DNA of 35,067 nt from JAWXBK01 sp040878185 (lineage in GTDB: Bacteria > Pseudomonadota > Alphaproteobacteria > Dongiales > Dongiaceae). Where the stretch lies: NCBI GenBank assembly GCA_040878185.1, contig JBBDMS010000014.1:1-35067 (forward strand). Direction: 5' to 3'. The notes below the pieces were generated by a model, which was not told where the DNA came from, did not search any database, and saw nothing but the letters and a program-made list of their open reading frames with translations. Within the stretch, counting starts at the first letter, position 1; each line of letters begins with the position of its first letter. Both the position numbers and the translations under genes were made by a program. This document shows positions 16,887 through 24,790 of this stretch, piece after piece.

Positions 16887-17012
16887 TCTGACTGGGTTCG
16901 ATTGGTCTAATTGCTGCATTGCCTCAGGCTGTCGGCTGTCGTCCAGCGGGTGTCACGGGTGCGCGCCGTCGCGATGCGCTTTGTAATCCAATATAGACAC
17001 GAGGATCTCGGC

Positions 17013-17795
17013 ATGGACGATCAAGCGATCCTCAAGGCTGCCGACTTGCTCTGGCGCACGCGCCTCGCTGGACACCGTCTCGATGCATTGCCCGAGGAGT
17101 GCCGGCCGCAGTCGCTTGAAGAGGGTTACAAAATTCAAAACGTGATGACGGCGCGCGCGGGAAAGGCCGTCGTCGGCTGGAAGGTCGCCGCCACCACGGA
17201 AGCGGGGCGACGCCGTATGGGCATAAGCGAACCTCTCGCCGGCAGGCTGTTCGATGGTTTCATACTTGCCGACGGTGCGAGGCTCGATGCAGGCCCGATG
17301 AGCATGCGGGTGGTGGAACCGGAGTTCGCCTTTCGCCTCGCGCAAGATCTGCCGTCGCGCACGGCCCCTTTCGGGATGGAAGCGGTCATGGCCGCCGTTG
17401 CGGATCTCCACCTCGCAATCGAAATACCCGATGCGCGCATCGAGCGTTTCGCGGATGTCGGTGCCCCATCGACCGTTGCGGACGACGCCTTCGCGGGTTG
17501 GGTTATCCTTGGTCCGAAGATTGCAGAGTGGCGGGGTCTCGATCTGACCAGCCGGCCTGCGCGCGTTATACGCAATGGCATGATCGCCGGCGAAGGCCGC
17601 GGCGGTGATGCACTGGGCGATCCGCGCCAGGCGCTTTTGTGGCTGGCGAACGATCGTGCCGCACGGGAAAACGGTCTCAAGGCTGGAGACATCGTCATTA
17701 CAGGGACGCGTCTCGCGCCGGTCGAGATTCGTCCGGGCGATCGCGTGACCATTGAGTTCCCGGATCTGGGTGAGCTTGGCGCCGCGTTCGATTAG
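17013..17795 (+). CDS. 2-keto-4-pentenoate hydratase-like protein (MhpD/FAH superfamily)
   Basis: The 260-residue protein has the hydratase pattern: VVGWKVAATTEAGR, then VVEPEFAFRL with metal-site Glu102 and Glu104, the third acidic position Glu137 in LAIEIPDARI, and GAPSTVADDAFAGWVILG. Family members hydrate 2-hydroxydienoates in ring meta-cleavage or decarboxylate oxalocrotonate. The start at 17013 is chosen for GAGGAT 7 bases upstream. It follows the GntR gene by 126 bases on the same strand. With the VOC protein it suggests processing of a carbon chain after ring opening, though the natural substrate is unknown. Confidence 0.87.
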   Translation: MDDQAILKAADLLWRTRLAGHRLDALPEECRPQSLEEGYKIQNVMTARAGKAVVGWKVAATTEAGRRRMGISEPLAGRLFDGFILADGARLDAGPMSMRVVEPEFAFRLAQDLPSRTAPFGMEAVMAAVADLHLAIEIPDARIERFADVGAPSTVADDAFAGWVILGPKIAEWRGLDLTSRPARVIRNGMIAGEGRGGDALGDPRQALLWLANDRAARENGLKAGDIVITGTRLAPVEIRPGDRVTIEFPDLGELGAAFD

Positions 17796-17852
17796 GACCG
17801 GCGGCCTGGCTTAAGACCGCGATCCGGAAGTCGTGGATTTCCGCGGGCGTAT

Positions 17853-17928
<76 letters not shown>

Positions 17929-17968
17929 GCAACGCGCATCGCCGCCGGCCGGGCGGCGAAGCCGGCAC

Positions 17969-17997
17969 CATCTAGCGGCTCCGATACCGGAAATCAA
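17969..17997 (-). promoter_or_regulatory. Probable sigma70 promoter of tRNA-Glu
   Basis: On the minus strand TTGATT (17997-17992) and TAGATG (17974-17969) are separated by exactly 17 bases and lie about 40 bases before the tRNA. A GC-rich discriminator-like stretch follows, as is common for stable RNA promoters. Confidence 0.5.
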
Positions 17998-18191
17998 CCG
18001 CGGCGGCGCCTGAGCGCACCGTGTCGGGGCGATGGCCCGCCTGAAACGGTATCCGGCGGTGCGAAAAGCGCCCTATCGGCGGGCATCGAAACGACGCGCC
18101 GGCGTCGGCAATTTCCGGCATAATCGCCGGCCTCGCGGGGATGGGAACGACCGCCCCGCCGTCATTCGAACCGAAAAAGGGGAACTCTCAA

Positions 18192-18548
18192 ATGGCCAAG
18201 AGCAAGATCGAACGCATCGGCGTTGGAAAGCGCATGTCCCAGGCAGCCATTCACGGCGACACCGTCTATCTCGCCGGCCAGGTCGCGGATGATCCGGTGC
18301 CGTCGGTCGGCAAACAGACCAAACAGATTCTCGCCAACATCGACCGGGTTCTGAAACAGGCCGGCACCGACAAGTCGCGCATCCTCAAGGCCAATATCTG
18401 GCTGTCGGACATACGCACCTTCGACGAGATGAACAAGGTCTGGGACAAGTGGGTGTCCAAGGGCAACACGCCGGCGCGCGCCACGGTCGAGAGTCGCCTC
18501 GCCGGACCGGAATATCTGGTCGAGATCATGGTGACGGCCGCGCGCTAA
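18192..18548 (+). CDS. Rid family (RidA-like) protein
   Basis: The 118-residue protein matches the YjgF/YER057c/UK114 fold: VYLAGQVADD, the TKQILANIDRVLKQAGTDKSRILKANIWLSD helix-strand block, and PARATVESRLAGPEYLVEIMV near the end. The Arg in PARATVE corresponds to the Arg that binds the substrate carboxylate in RidA, which hydrolyses reactive enamines/imines from PLP enzymes. The start at 18192 has GGGGAAC upstream. Some Rid members in catabolic operons act on pathway intermediates; here it stands alone between tRNA-Glu and a protease gene, so general imine/enamine hydrolysis is the safer reading. Confidence 0.9.
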   Translation: MAKSKIERIGVGKRMSQAAIHGDTVYLAGQVADDPVPSVGKQTKQILANIDRVLKQAGTDKSRILKANIWLSDIRTFDEMNKVWDKWVSKGNTPARATVESRLAGPEYLVEIMVTAAR

Positions 18549-18610
18549 AGCAGCGCCACGAAATCGGGCGCGGTGTCGGCCGGTGGGTCGGCACCGCCGC
18601 CTCACACATA

Positions 18611-18658
18611 CGGTTGGTTGAGCAGCTGACTCTTAATCAGCGGGTCCAAAATCGAACA
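18611..18658 (+). pseudogene. Decayed tRNA-Lys (CTT) fragment
   Basis: The stretch holds a D-loop-like TTGG and then a 28-base run (18620-18647) with the typical sequence of a bacterial tRNA-Lys(CTT): 3' D-stem GAGC, anticodon stem GCTGA/TCAGC around CTCTTAA, and GGGTCC of the variable region. The acceptor stem, the 5' D-stem and a proper GTTCGAAT T-loop are missing (AATCGAAC instead), so it cannot fold as a working tRNA. It may be a relic of an integration event or of gene decay. Confidence 0.6.
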
Positions 18659-18678
18659 CCTGCGGGATCGACCGAACG

Positions 18679-19485
18679 CTAATCGGTGACGGGCAGTTTC
18701 GTCTTGCTGGCCTCGACCTCGGCGATCGCGAGATTCCACGCAACCATCCGCTCCGGCCCGGCGGGGTGCGAATCCAGCATGCCCGAGCTGGTGCGGCCAT
18801 TCACTTTGGCCAGCACTTCCCACACCCGCCCCGCCGCGCGCAGATCGTAGCCGGCCCGCTCCAGCAGGTACGCTGCCAGCAGATCGGCCTCGCGCTCCTG
18901 TTCCTTCGAATAAGAGAGCGCGCCGATCGACGCACCGAGATTCATGGAATCTTCCATCAACTGCTGGTTCTGGTAGTAGTAGGAATCGTAGCCGAGCGCG
19001 ATCATCGCGCCGCCCGCCAGGACGCCGCCGATGATGGCGCCGATGGTCGCATTGGTCTGCGTCTCATCGATATGCTGCGCGAGATGATGACCGATCTCGT
19101 GCGCGATCACGGCCGCGAACTCGTCCTCTGTTTCGAGGAGTTCGAGCAGGCCCCGATACACCGCAATCTCGTTGTTCGCCGTCGCATAGGCGTTGACCTC
19201 ATCCTCGGACGAGAAGGAGACCGAGAACCGGCAATTGTCGACCTCGGCATAGCGGCACATGGCGGGCGCCGCCGCGGCGAGACGCTGCGACACATCGAAC
19301 ACCATGGCGCGGTACTGCGCATCGGTGCGCTGGAACCGTTCCAGCCGCGAACTGTCGCCGGCAACCGTCAGTGCCGCACGGTCGACATCGGCCGATGCGA
19401 TGTCGGGCAGGCGAAACTGCGCGCCCGCGCAGCCGCCCAGCAGCAGCAATGCGGCGACCGCCGCCCCGAATGAACCGATTTTCAT
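18679..19485 (-). CDS. M48 family metalloprotease lipoprotein
   Basis: The 268-residue protein begins with a lipoprotein signal ending LLLLGGC (Cys19). The zinc site is HEIGHH (His129, Glu130, His133), with the third ligand in EREAD (Glu197/Asp201 pattern). A small glycine-rich hydrophobic stretch follows the site (about residues 147-165), as in LoiP/YcaL/BepA-type outer-membrane quality-control proteases. The C-terminal SHPAGPERM motif (usually SHPxxxxR) is also typical. AGGGGA precedes the ATG. It lies downstream of recJ on the same strand after a 109-base gap. The natural substrates, probably misassembled envelope proteins, are inferred from the family. Confidence 0.92.
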   Translation of the reverse strand: MKIGSFGAAVAALLLLGGCAGAQFRLPDIASADVDRAALTVAGDSSRLERFQRTDAQYRAMVFDVSQRLAAAAPAMCRYAEVDNCRFSVSFSSEDEVNAYATANNEIAVYRGLLELLETEDEFAAVIAHEIGHHLAQHIDETQTNATIGAIIGGVLAGGAMIALGYDSYYYQNQQLMEDSMNLGASIGALSYSKEQEREADLLAAYLLERAGYDLRAAGRVWEVLAKVNGRTSSGMLDSHPAGPERMVAWNLAIAEVEASKTKLPVTD

Positions 19486-19594
19486 GATCGTCCCCTGCCC
19501 GCCGGGAGCAAGAGTGGCGCCCTCAAAAGCTTCTGTCTAGCGCTTGCTTCTCCTTATGAGGGTGGACGGCGCTGCTGTGCCAAAATTCGGCCGA

Positions 19595-21382
19595 TCAGGC
19601 CGGTGCCGCGTCCTCGATGAAGAAGCGCACGCCGGTCTGGCCCTGCCAGGTCTCGGCGCGCAGATGGCCCGCGAGATGCACCGGCATCCCGCCGCCGCGC
19701 GAGGCCAAAAGATCGCCAAGCGGCGTGCCGCCGACGCGGAAGGCGACCGCGCGAACCTGCTTCCCGTCGCTGCCGGCAACGAAACAGCGCAGATGGTCCT
19801 TTCCCATCGGATCGGAGCGGAGGATGCGCACGCCCGGCAGCGCGAAACGCGGCTCGGGATTGCCGCTGCCGAACGGGCCGAGTGTGGCGATCCGCTCCGC
19901 CAGCGCAAGATCGACGGCGCCCGGCGCCAGCGGTCCATCGATGCCGAGCGAGCGCTCGACCTCCAGTTTGCCGGCGTTCATCTGCAGCAGACGCTCGCCG
20001 AGAAAATTCTGCAGCGCCGCGACATTCTCTTCGGCGACGGTGAAGCCTGCCGCCATCGCGTGACCCCCGCCATTGATCAGCAGGCCGGCCTGACGCGCGG
20101 CGATTACCGCGCTGCCGAGATCGAGCCCCGGCAGCGAACGGCCGGATCCTTTGCCGATCCCGTCCGCGAGCGCGACGACACAGGCGGGTCTTCCATAGCG
20201 TTCGACCAGTCGGCTCGCGACGATCCCGATCACGCCGGGATGCCACCCCGCGCCGGCCGGAAACACCAAAGGTGCCGTGAGCGGCCCGTCGCCGATCATC
20301 GCGATCGCCTGATCGAGCACGAGCTGCTCGATCTGCCGGCGCTCGTCGTTGAGAGCGTCGAGACGAACGGCGATGAGGTTCGCTTCGCCCGGATCCATCG
20401 TCGAGAGGATGCGCGCGCCAAGATCGGATTCGCCGACCCGCCCGCCCGCGTTCAATCGCGGACCGATCATGAAACCGAGATGAAATGTGCCCGGCGTCGT
20501 TTCCATGCGCGCGATATCGGCGAGCGCCGCCATGCCGACATTGCCGCGCCGCGCCGCGATCTTAAGCCCCTGCGCGACCAGCGCGCGATTGAGCCCGGTC
20601 AGCGGCACCACATCGCAGACGGTGCCGAGCGCCACGAGATCGAGCAGTTCGAGCAGATCGGGTTCGCGCCGTTCGGCGAAACGCCCCGCCGCCCGCAAGG
20701 CGCGATTGAGGCCGACCAGCACGAGAAAGGTCACGCCGACCGCGGCGAGCTGTCCGAAGCCCGGTTCCTCGTCGAGCCGGTTCGGATTGACGACCGCATG
20801 CGCCACCGGCAGCAGCGGCTCCGATTGATGATGGTCGATGACGATGACATCGAGCCCGGCCTGCGCGGCGGCGGCGAGCGGTTCATGCGCGGTGATGCCG
20901 CAATCGACGGTGACGATGACCGCGGCGCCCTCTTCGCGCAGTTTCAGCAGAGCGGCGCTATTCGGCCCGTACCCTTCCTTGATCCGGTCGGGAATGTAGC
21001 GCGTGACCGGATGACCGATCGCCGCGAAGTAGCGCTGCAGGAGCGCGGTCGAGGTCGCGCCATCGACATCGTAATCGCCCCAGACGACGATCTTCTCGCC
21101 GCCCCCGATCGCCGTGACCATCCGGGCAACCGCCTTCTCCATGTCGCGAAAGCGCGATGGATTGGGCAGCAATTCGCGCAAGGTCGGTTCGAGATAGAGC
21201 GGCACGTCATCGGTCGCGACGCCACGTGAGGCAAGCAGCCGGCCGATCAGATCGGGCAGTCCATGCTTCTGTGCGATTGCAAGCGCCAGATTGTCCTGGC
21301 CCGGTTCGCCGCGCTGGCGCCAGCGGCGGCCGGTGACCGATCGTTCGATTCCGAGAAGGGCCGGTCGTTCGGTCGATGCCAT
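19595..21382 (-). CDS. recJ: Single-stranded-DNA-specific exonuclease RecJ
   Basis: The 595-residue protein has DHH-family motifs: DYDVDG (from Asp103), VDCGIT, DHHQ, and the DHHA1 motif GGGHAMAAG in the C-terminal half. RecJ degrades 5' ends of single-stranded DNA in recombination and mismatch repair, and uses Mn2+. Its ATG overlaps the glpX stop by one base (TGATG), and a GTG one codon earlier is also possible. The gene order hom-glpX-recJ is a recurrent alphaproteobacterial arrangement. All domains look intact and length is normal. Confidence 0.97.
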   Translation of the reverse strand: MASTERPALLGIERSVTGRRWRQRGEPGQDNLALAIAQKHGLPDLIGRLLASRGVATDDVPLYLEPTLRELLPNPSRFRDMEKAVARMVTAIGGGEKIVVWGDYDVDGATSTALLQRYFAAIGHPVTRYIPDRIKEGYGPNSAALLKLREEGAAVIVTVDCGITAHEPLAAAAQAGLDVIVIDHHQSEPLLPVAHAVVNPNRLDEEPGFGQLAAVGVTFLVLVGLNRALRAAGRFAERREPDLLELLDLVALGTVCDVVPLTGLNRALVAQGLKIAARRGNVGMAALADIARMETTPGTFHLGFMIGPRLNAGGRVGESDLGARILSTMDPGEANLIAVRLDALNDERRQIEQLVLDQAIAMIGDGPLTAPLVFPAGAGWHPGVIGIVASRLVERYGRPACVVALADGIGKGSGRSLPGLDLGSAVIAARQAGLLINGGGHAMAAGFTVAEENVAALQNFLGERLLQMNAGKLEVERSLGIDGPLAPGAVDLALAERIATLGPFGSGNPEPRFALPGVRILRSDPMGKDHLRCFVAGSDGKQVRAVAFRVGGTPLGDLLASRGGGMPVHLAGHLRAETWQGQTGVRFFIEDAAPA

Positions 21383-22368
21383 CACCGGTCCATCGGATCG
21401 AAGCCCGATTTGCGATCGAAATTGTGCGTGGCCTCGATGACCCGCACCGTGCCGGTCTTCGAACGCATGACCATCGAATGCGTCGTCGCGCCGCCATGAT
21501 AGCGGCGCACGCCGCGCAGCATCGTGCCGTCGGTCACGCCGGTCGCCGCGAACATGACGTCGCCGTGCGCGAGGTCGAGCAGCTGGTATTTGCGATTGAG
21601 GTCGGTGATGTTGAGGCGGCGGGCGCGGTCGCGCTCGTCGTCATTGCGGAATATCAACCGCGCCTGCAACTGCCCGCCAATCGCGCGCAGTGCGGCAGCC
21701 GCGAGCACACCTTCCGGTGCGCCGCCGCTGCCGAGATAGATATCGACGCCGCTGTCGGGCCGCGACGTCGCGATCACGCCGGACACGTCGCCGTCCGAGA
21801 TCAGCATGATGCGCGCGCCCGCCGCCCGCACCTGCGCGATCAACTCGGCATGGCGCGGCCGGTCGAGAATGCAGGCGACGATATCCGCCACCTCGACGCC
21901 TTTGGCCTTGGCGAGATTGCTGAGATTTTCCTTCGGCTTCGCATCGAGGTCGACGACACCGTCGGGCAGTCCGCCGCCAACCGCGATCTTGTCCATGTAA
22001 ACGTCCGGCGCGTTGAGGAACCCGCCTTCTTCCGCCATCGCGACGACCGCGAGCGCGTTCGATCCGCCTTTGGCGGTGATCGTCGTGCCCTCCAGCGGAT
22101 CGAGCGCGATATCGATGCGCGGACCGCCGAGCCCGACTTTCTCGCCGATATAGAGCATCGGCGCTTCGTCGCGCTCGCCTTCGCCGATCACCACCGTGCC
22201 TTCGATCGCAAGCCCGTTGAGCGCGCGCCGCATGGCATCGACCGCGGCCTGGTCGGCCGCCTTCTCGTCGCCGCGCCCCATCAGGCGCGAGGCAGCAAGG
22301 GCGGCGGCTTCGGTGACCCGCACCACCTCGAGCGCCAGGTTGCGATCGATCGTCTTCGGGCTGTTCAT
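21382..22368 (-). CDS. glpX: Class II fructose-1,6-bisphosphatase
   Basis: The 328-residue protein carries the GlpX signatures: VVIGEGERDEAPM, IDIALDPLEGT (metal-binding Asp and Glu), SDGDVSG, and GSGGAPEGV. It hydrolyses fructose 1,6-bisphosphate in gluconeogenesis and depends on a divalent metal. It starts 19 bases after the hom stop and is coupled to recJ. There is nothing unusual in length or motifs. Confidence 0.97.
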   Translation of the reverse strand: MNSPKTIDRNLALEVVRVTEAAALAASRLMGRGDEKAADQAAVDAMRRALNGLAIEGTVVIGEGERDEAPMLYIGEKVGLGGPRIDIALDPLEGTTITAKGGSNALAVVAMAEEGGFLNAPDVYMDKIAVGGGLPDGVVDLDAKPKENLSNLAKAKGVEVADIVACILDRPRHAELIAQVRAAGARIMLISDGDVSGVIATSRPDSGVDIYLGSGGAPEGVLAAAALRAIGGQLQARLIFRNDDERDRARRLNITDLNRKYQLLDLAHGDVMFAATGVTDGTMLRGVRRYHGGATTHSMVMRSKTGTVRVIEATHNFDRKSGFDPMDR

Positions 22369-22387
22369 GGCAGAATACCTTGGCCTG

Positions 22388-23695
22388 TCATTCGTTCGGC
22401 GTTTGCAGCGGTTCGATCCGGATCATATGCGGCGGTTCGGTGACCGCGTCCAGCGTAGCGATGCGATCGAGCGCGCGACGCATGCCGGCCTCTTCCGTCA
22501 CATGCGTCGTGATCACGACCGGAACTGCCTCGTCGGGCGCGCGGCCCCGCTGCAGCATCGCTTCCATCGACACGTTCTCGTCGCGCAAGGCGGCGGCGAC
22601 ATCCGCGATCACGCCGGGACGGTCGCGCACCATCAGCCGTACATAATACGCGCCACGATGTTTCGCCATCGGCTGTGCCGGGCGATCGACCAGATCGGCT
22701 GCCGGAAGGCCGAAGGCCGGCAGGATTTGTCCGCGGGCGAGGTCCATGAGGTCTGCGACGACTGCCGACGCGGTCGGGCCTGCGCCCGCCCCGCGCCCTT
22801 CTGCCATATTCTGGCCGACGAAATCCCCTTCGGTGACGACCGCGTTGAACACGCCCTCGATATGCGCGATCGGTGTACCGACCGGCACCATGCAGGCATG
22901 CACCCGCTGTTCGACCGCGCCATTCACCAGGCTCGCGATACCGAGCAGCTTGATGCGATAGCCCAGCTCCGACGCGTACGCGATGTCGATCGCCGACACG
23001 TTGCGGATACCCTCGACATGGATGCCGGCAAAATTCATCCGGCAGCCGAAGGCGAGGCTGGTCAAGATTGCCAGCTTGTGCGCCGCATCGACGCCGTCGA
23101 TGTCGAAACTCGGATCGGCCTCGGCATAGCCGAGCTTCTGCGCATCGCCAAGCACGTCGGAGAATTCGCGACCGGTTTCCCGCATCGTTGTCAGGATGTA
23201 ATTGCAGGTACCGTTCAGGATGCCGTAGACGCGGCGGATCCGGTTTGCGGCGAGGCCTTCCCGCAGTGTCTTGATGATGGGAATGCCGCCCGCGACCGCC
23301 GCCTCATAGGCGATGGTGACGCCGGCTTTCTCCGCGGCGACGGCAAGCGTGGTGCCGTGATGGGCGAGCAGCGCCTTGTTCGCGGTGACGACATGCTTGC
23401 CGGCGGCGATCGCCGTATCGACCAGGGCCTTCGCGGGTCCCGACGAACCGCCGATCAGTTCGACGACGACATCGACATCGCCGCGCGCCGCCAGTTCGAC
23501 CGGATTTTCGTGCCACGCGAAGGGCGTGATGTCGACGCCGCGATCGCGCCGGCGCTCGCGGGCCGACACGGCGACCACGTTGATCGGACGGCCGCAGCGC
23601 GCCGCGATCTGGTCGGCATGCGTGCCGAGCAGCCGCAAGGTCCCGGCACCCACGGTGCCGAGCCCGGCGATCCCGATGCGCAGCGCTTCACTCAC
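22388..23695 (-). CDS. hom: Homoserine dehydrogenase
   Basis: The protein of about 435 residues has an N-terminal Rossmann fold (LRIGIAGLGTVGAGTLRLL), the catalytic-domain segment GILNGTCNYILTTM, and FAGIHVEGI. A C-terminal ACT domain (about residues 350-425, RLMVRDRPGVIADVAAAL) suggests amino-acid feedback, typically by threonine. It reduces aspartate semialdehyde to homoserine for threonine and methionine synthesis. I prefer the GTG at 23695, which has AGGAG 8 bases before it, over the ATG at 23713, which lacks a ribosome site. Confidence 0.95.
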   Translation of the reverse strand: MSEALRIGIAGLGTVGAGTLRLLGTHADQIAARCGRPINVVAVSARERRRDRGVDITPFAWHENPVELAARGDVDVVVELIGGSSGPAKALVDTAIAAGKHVVTANKALLAHHGTTLAVAAEKAGVTIAYEAAVAGGIPIIKTLREGLAANRIRRVYGILNGTCNYILTTMRETGREFSDVLGDAQKLGYAEADPSFDIDGVDAAHKLAILTSLAFGCRMNFAGIHVEGIRNVSAIDIAYASELGYRIKLLGIASLVNGAVEQRVHACMVPVGTPIAHIEGVFNAVVTEGDFVGQNMAEGRGAGAGPTASAVVADLMDLARGQILPAFGLPAADLVDRPAQPMAKHRGAYYVRLMVRDRPGVIADVAAALRDENVSMEAMLQRGRAPDEAVPVVITTHVTEEAGMRRALDRIATLDAVTEPPHMIRIEPLQTPNE

Positions 23696-23772
23696 TCTCT
23701 TCGCTCCTGTCATGGATCACATGTCCGGCCCCGGCGCGCGGCCGGGTCGGTGGCCGACGACGCGCTTCAGCG

Positions 23773-24615
23773 CTAGTTGACGAGGTAGATTTCCGCCCGT
23801 CGATTGCCCGCCTCGCCGGTCGGCGTGAATTCGTAATATTCCGGATCGGCCGAACCCTGGGCGGCGACCTGCACGTTCTCGGCGCGCAGGCCGGCACTCA
23901 TCAGCGCCTGGGCGACGGCATTCGCGCGCGCCAGCGACATGTCGTAGTTCGCTTCTTCATGGCTCTGCGGATCGGCATTGCCGGTGCGCATACTGGCGTG
24001 GCCGACGATCCGGATTACGCCGCCCTGCGCGCGCTGAAGCTGTGCGACCTCGCCGATGATGCGCCGGTCTTCCGCCGACAGCGACGACGATCCGTGCTGG
24101 AAGTAAATCAGGGCGATAGGCTGGCCGGGTTCGCCCGCCCCGTAATAGCCGGTCTGTCCCCCGCCGGTCGCGCCATAGCCGTCGAGCACGCTGTAATCGA
24201 CCGCGACCTGGCCGCCGGCGGAATACTCCGTCGCGTATTGCGAGGTCGACGCGCCTGTGGTCGGCAGCGCAGCCCCGGTCGTGTCCGGAATCGGTGGCAA
24301 CGCGCTCGGTGCCGTAGTTCCGCTCGGCGGCGGTATTTCGACCTGTGTGTAGACGGCGTTCGGATCGGCCGCCGCCGCATTGTCGGCCATCAGCTCTTCG
24401 GTGATCACGACACGCTCTTCGGCGGTCGTCGAGACTTCGGGTGCCGCATCGGGCACACTGCCAACGGTCGGAAATGCTGAATCGTCGGTCTCGGCCTGGA
24501 TGGTAGCCGGTTCAACCTCTTCTTCCGCGAACACCGTGCAACCCGCGAGCAGGCCGACAGCAAGGCAGGCAGCGGCCCAACGTTGCAGCATTGGCTTCCG
24601 GCACTCAGCCCGCAT
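23773..24615 (-). CDS. OmpA-domain lipoprotein
   Basis: The 280-residue protein has a lipoprotein signal with lipobox VGLLAGC (Cys26). A proline/threonine/alanine-rich low-complexity spacer of about 130 residues follows, then a C-terminal OmpA/MotB peptidoglycan-binding domain (about 165-280) with YFQHGSSSLSAEDRRII, IVGHAS and NRRAEIYLV. The Arg of the NRR motif is the usual diaminopimelate contact. It should tie the outer membrane to the wall. GGGAGGAAG precedes the ATG at 24615. It is larger than Pal and not next to tol genes, so it is probably not the Tol partner. It is divergent from phaC, with a 175-base gap. Confidence 0.9.
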   Translation of the reverse strand: MRAECRKPMLQRWAAACLAVGLLAGCTVFAEEEVEPATIQAETDDSAFPTVGSVPDAAPEVSTTAEERVVITEELMADNAAAADPNAVYTQVEIPPPSGTTAPSALPPIPDTTGAALPTTGASTSQYATEYSAGGQVAVDYSVLDGYGATGGGQTGYYGAGEPGQPIALIYFQHGSSSLSAEDRRIIGEVAQLQRAQGGVIRIVGHASMRTGNADPQSHEEANYDMSLARANAVAQALMSAGLRAENVQVAAQGSADPEYYEFTPTGEAGNRRAEIYLVN

Positions 24616-24790
24616 GTCCCGCTTCCTCCCCCGTGAGGTTGTAATGCTGCCGGGTCCAGCCTATGTTCCGTCGACCCGGTCGCGGTTCGTCCCGACCCCG
24701 AAATTCCGAGGTTTATCATATCGTTGCTGCGCCACCCCACCCCGTGAGTCGGGTGCTGCGCAACAATCCTGCGATCATAGGGTTGCCCCG

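Noticed and set aside
19501..19590. Possible hairpin (GCCCTCA with TGAGGGT) between recJ and the M48 gene
   Set aside because: The arms are about 40 bases apart and contain a wobble pair; no T-run, so I could not support a terminator or leader.
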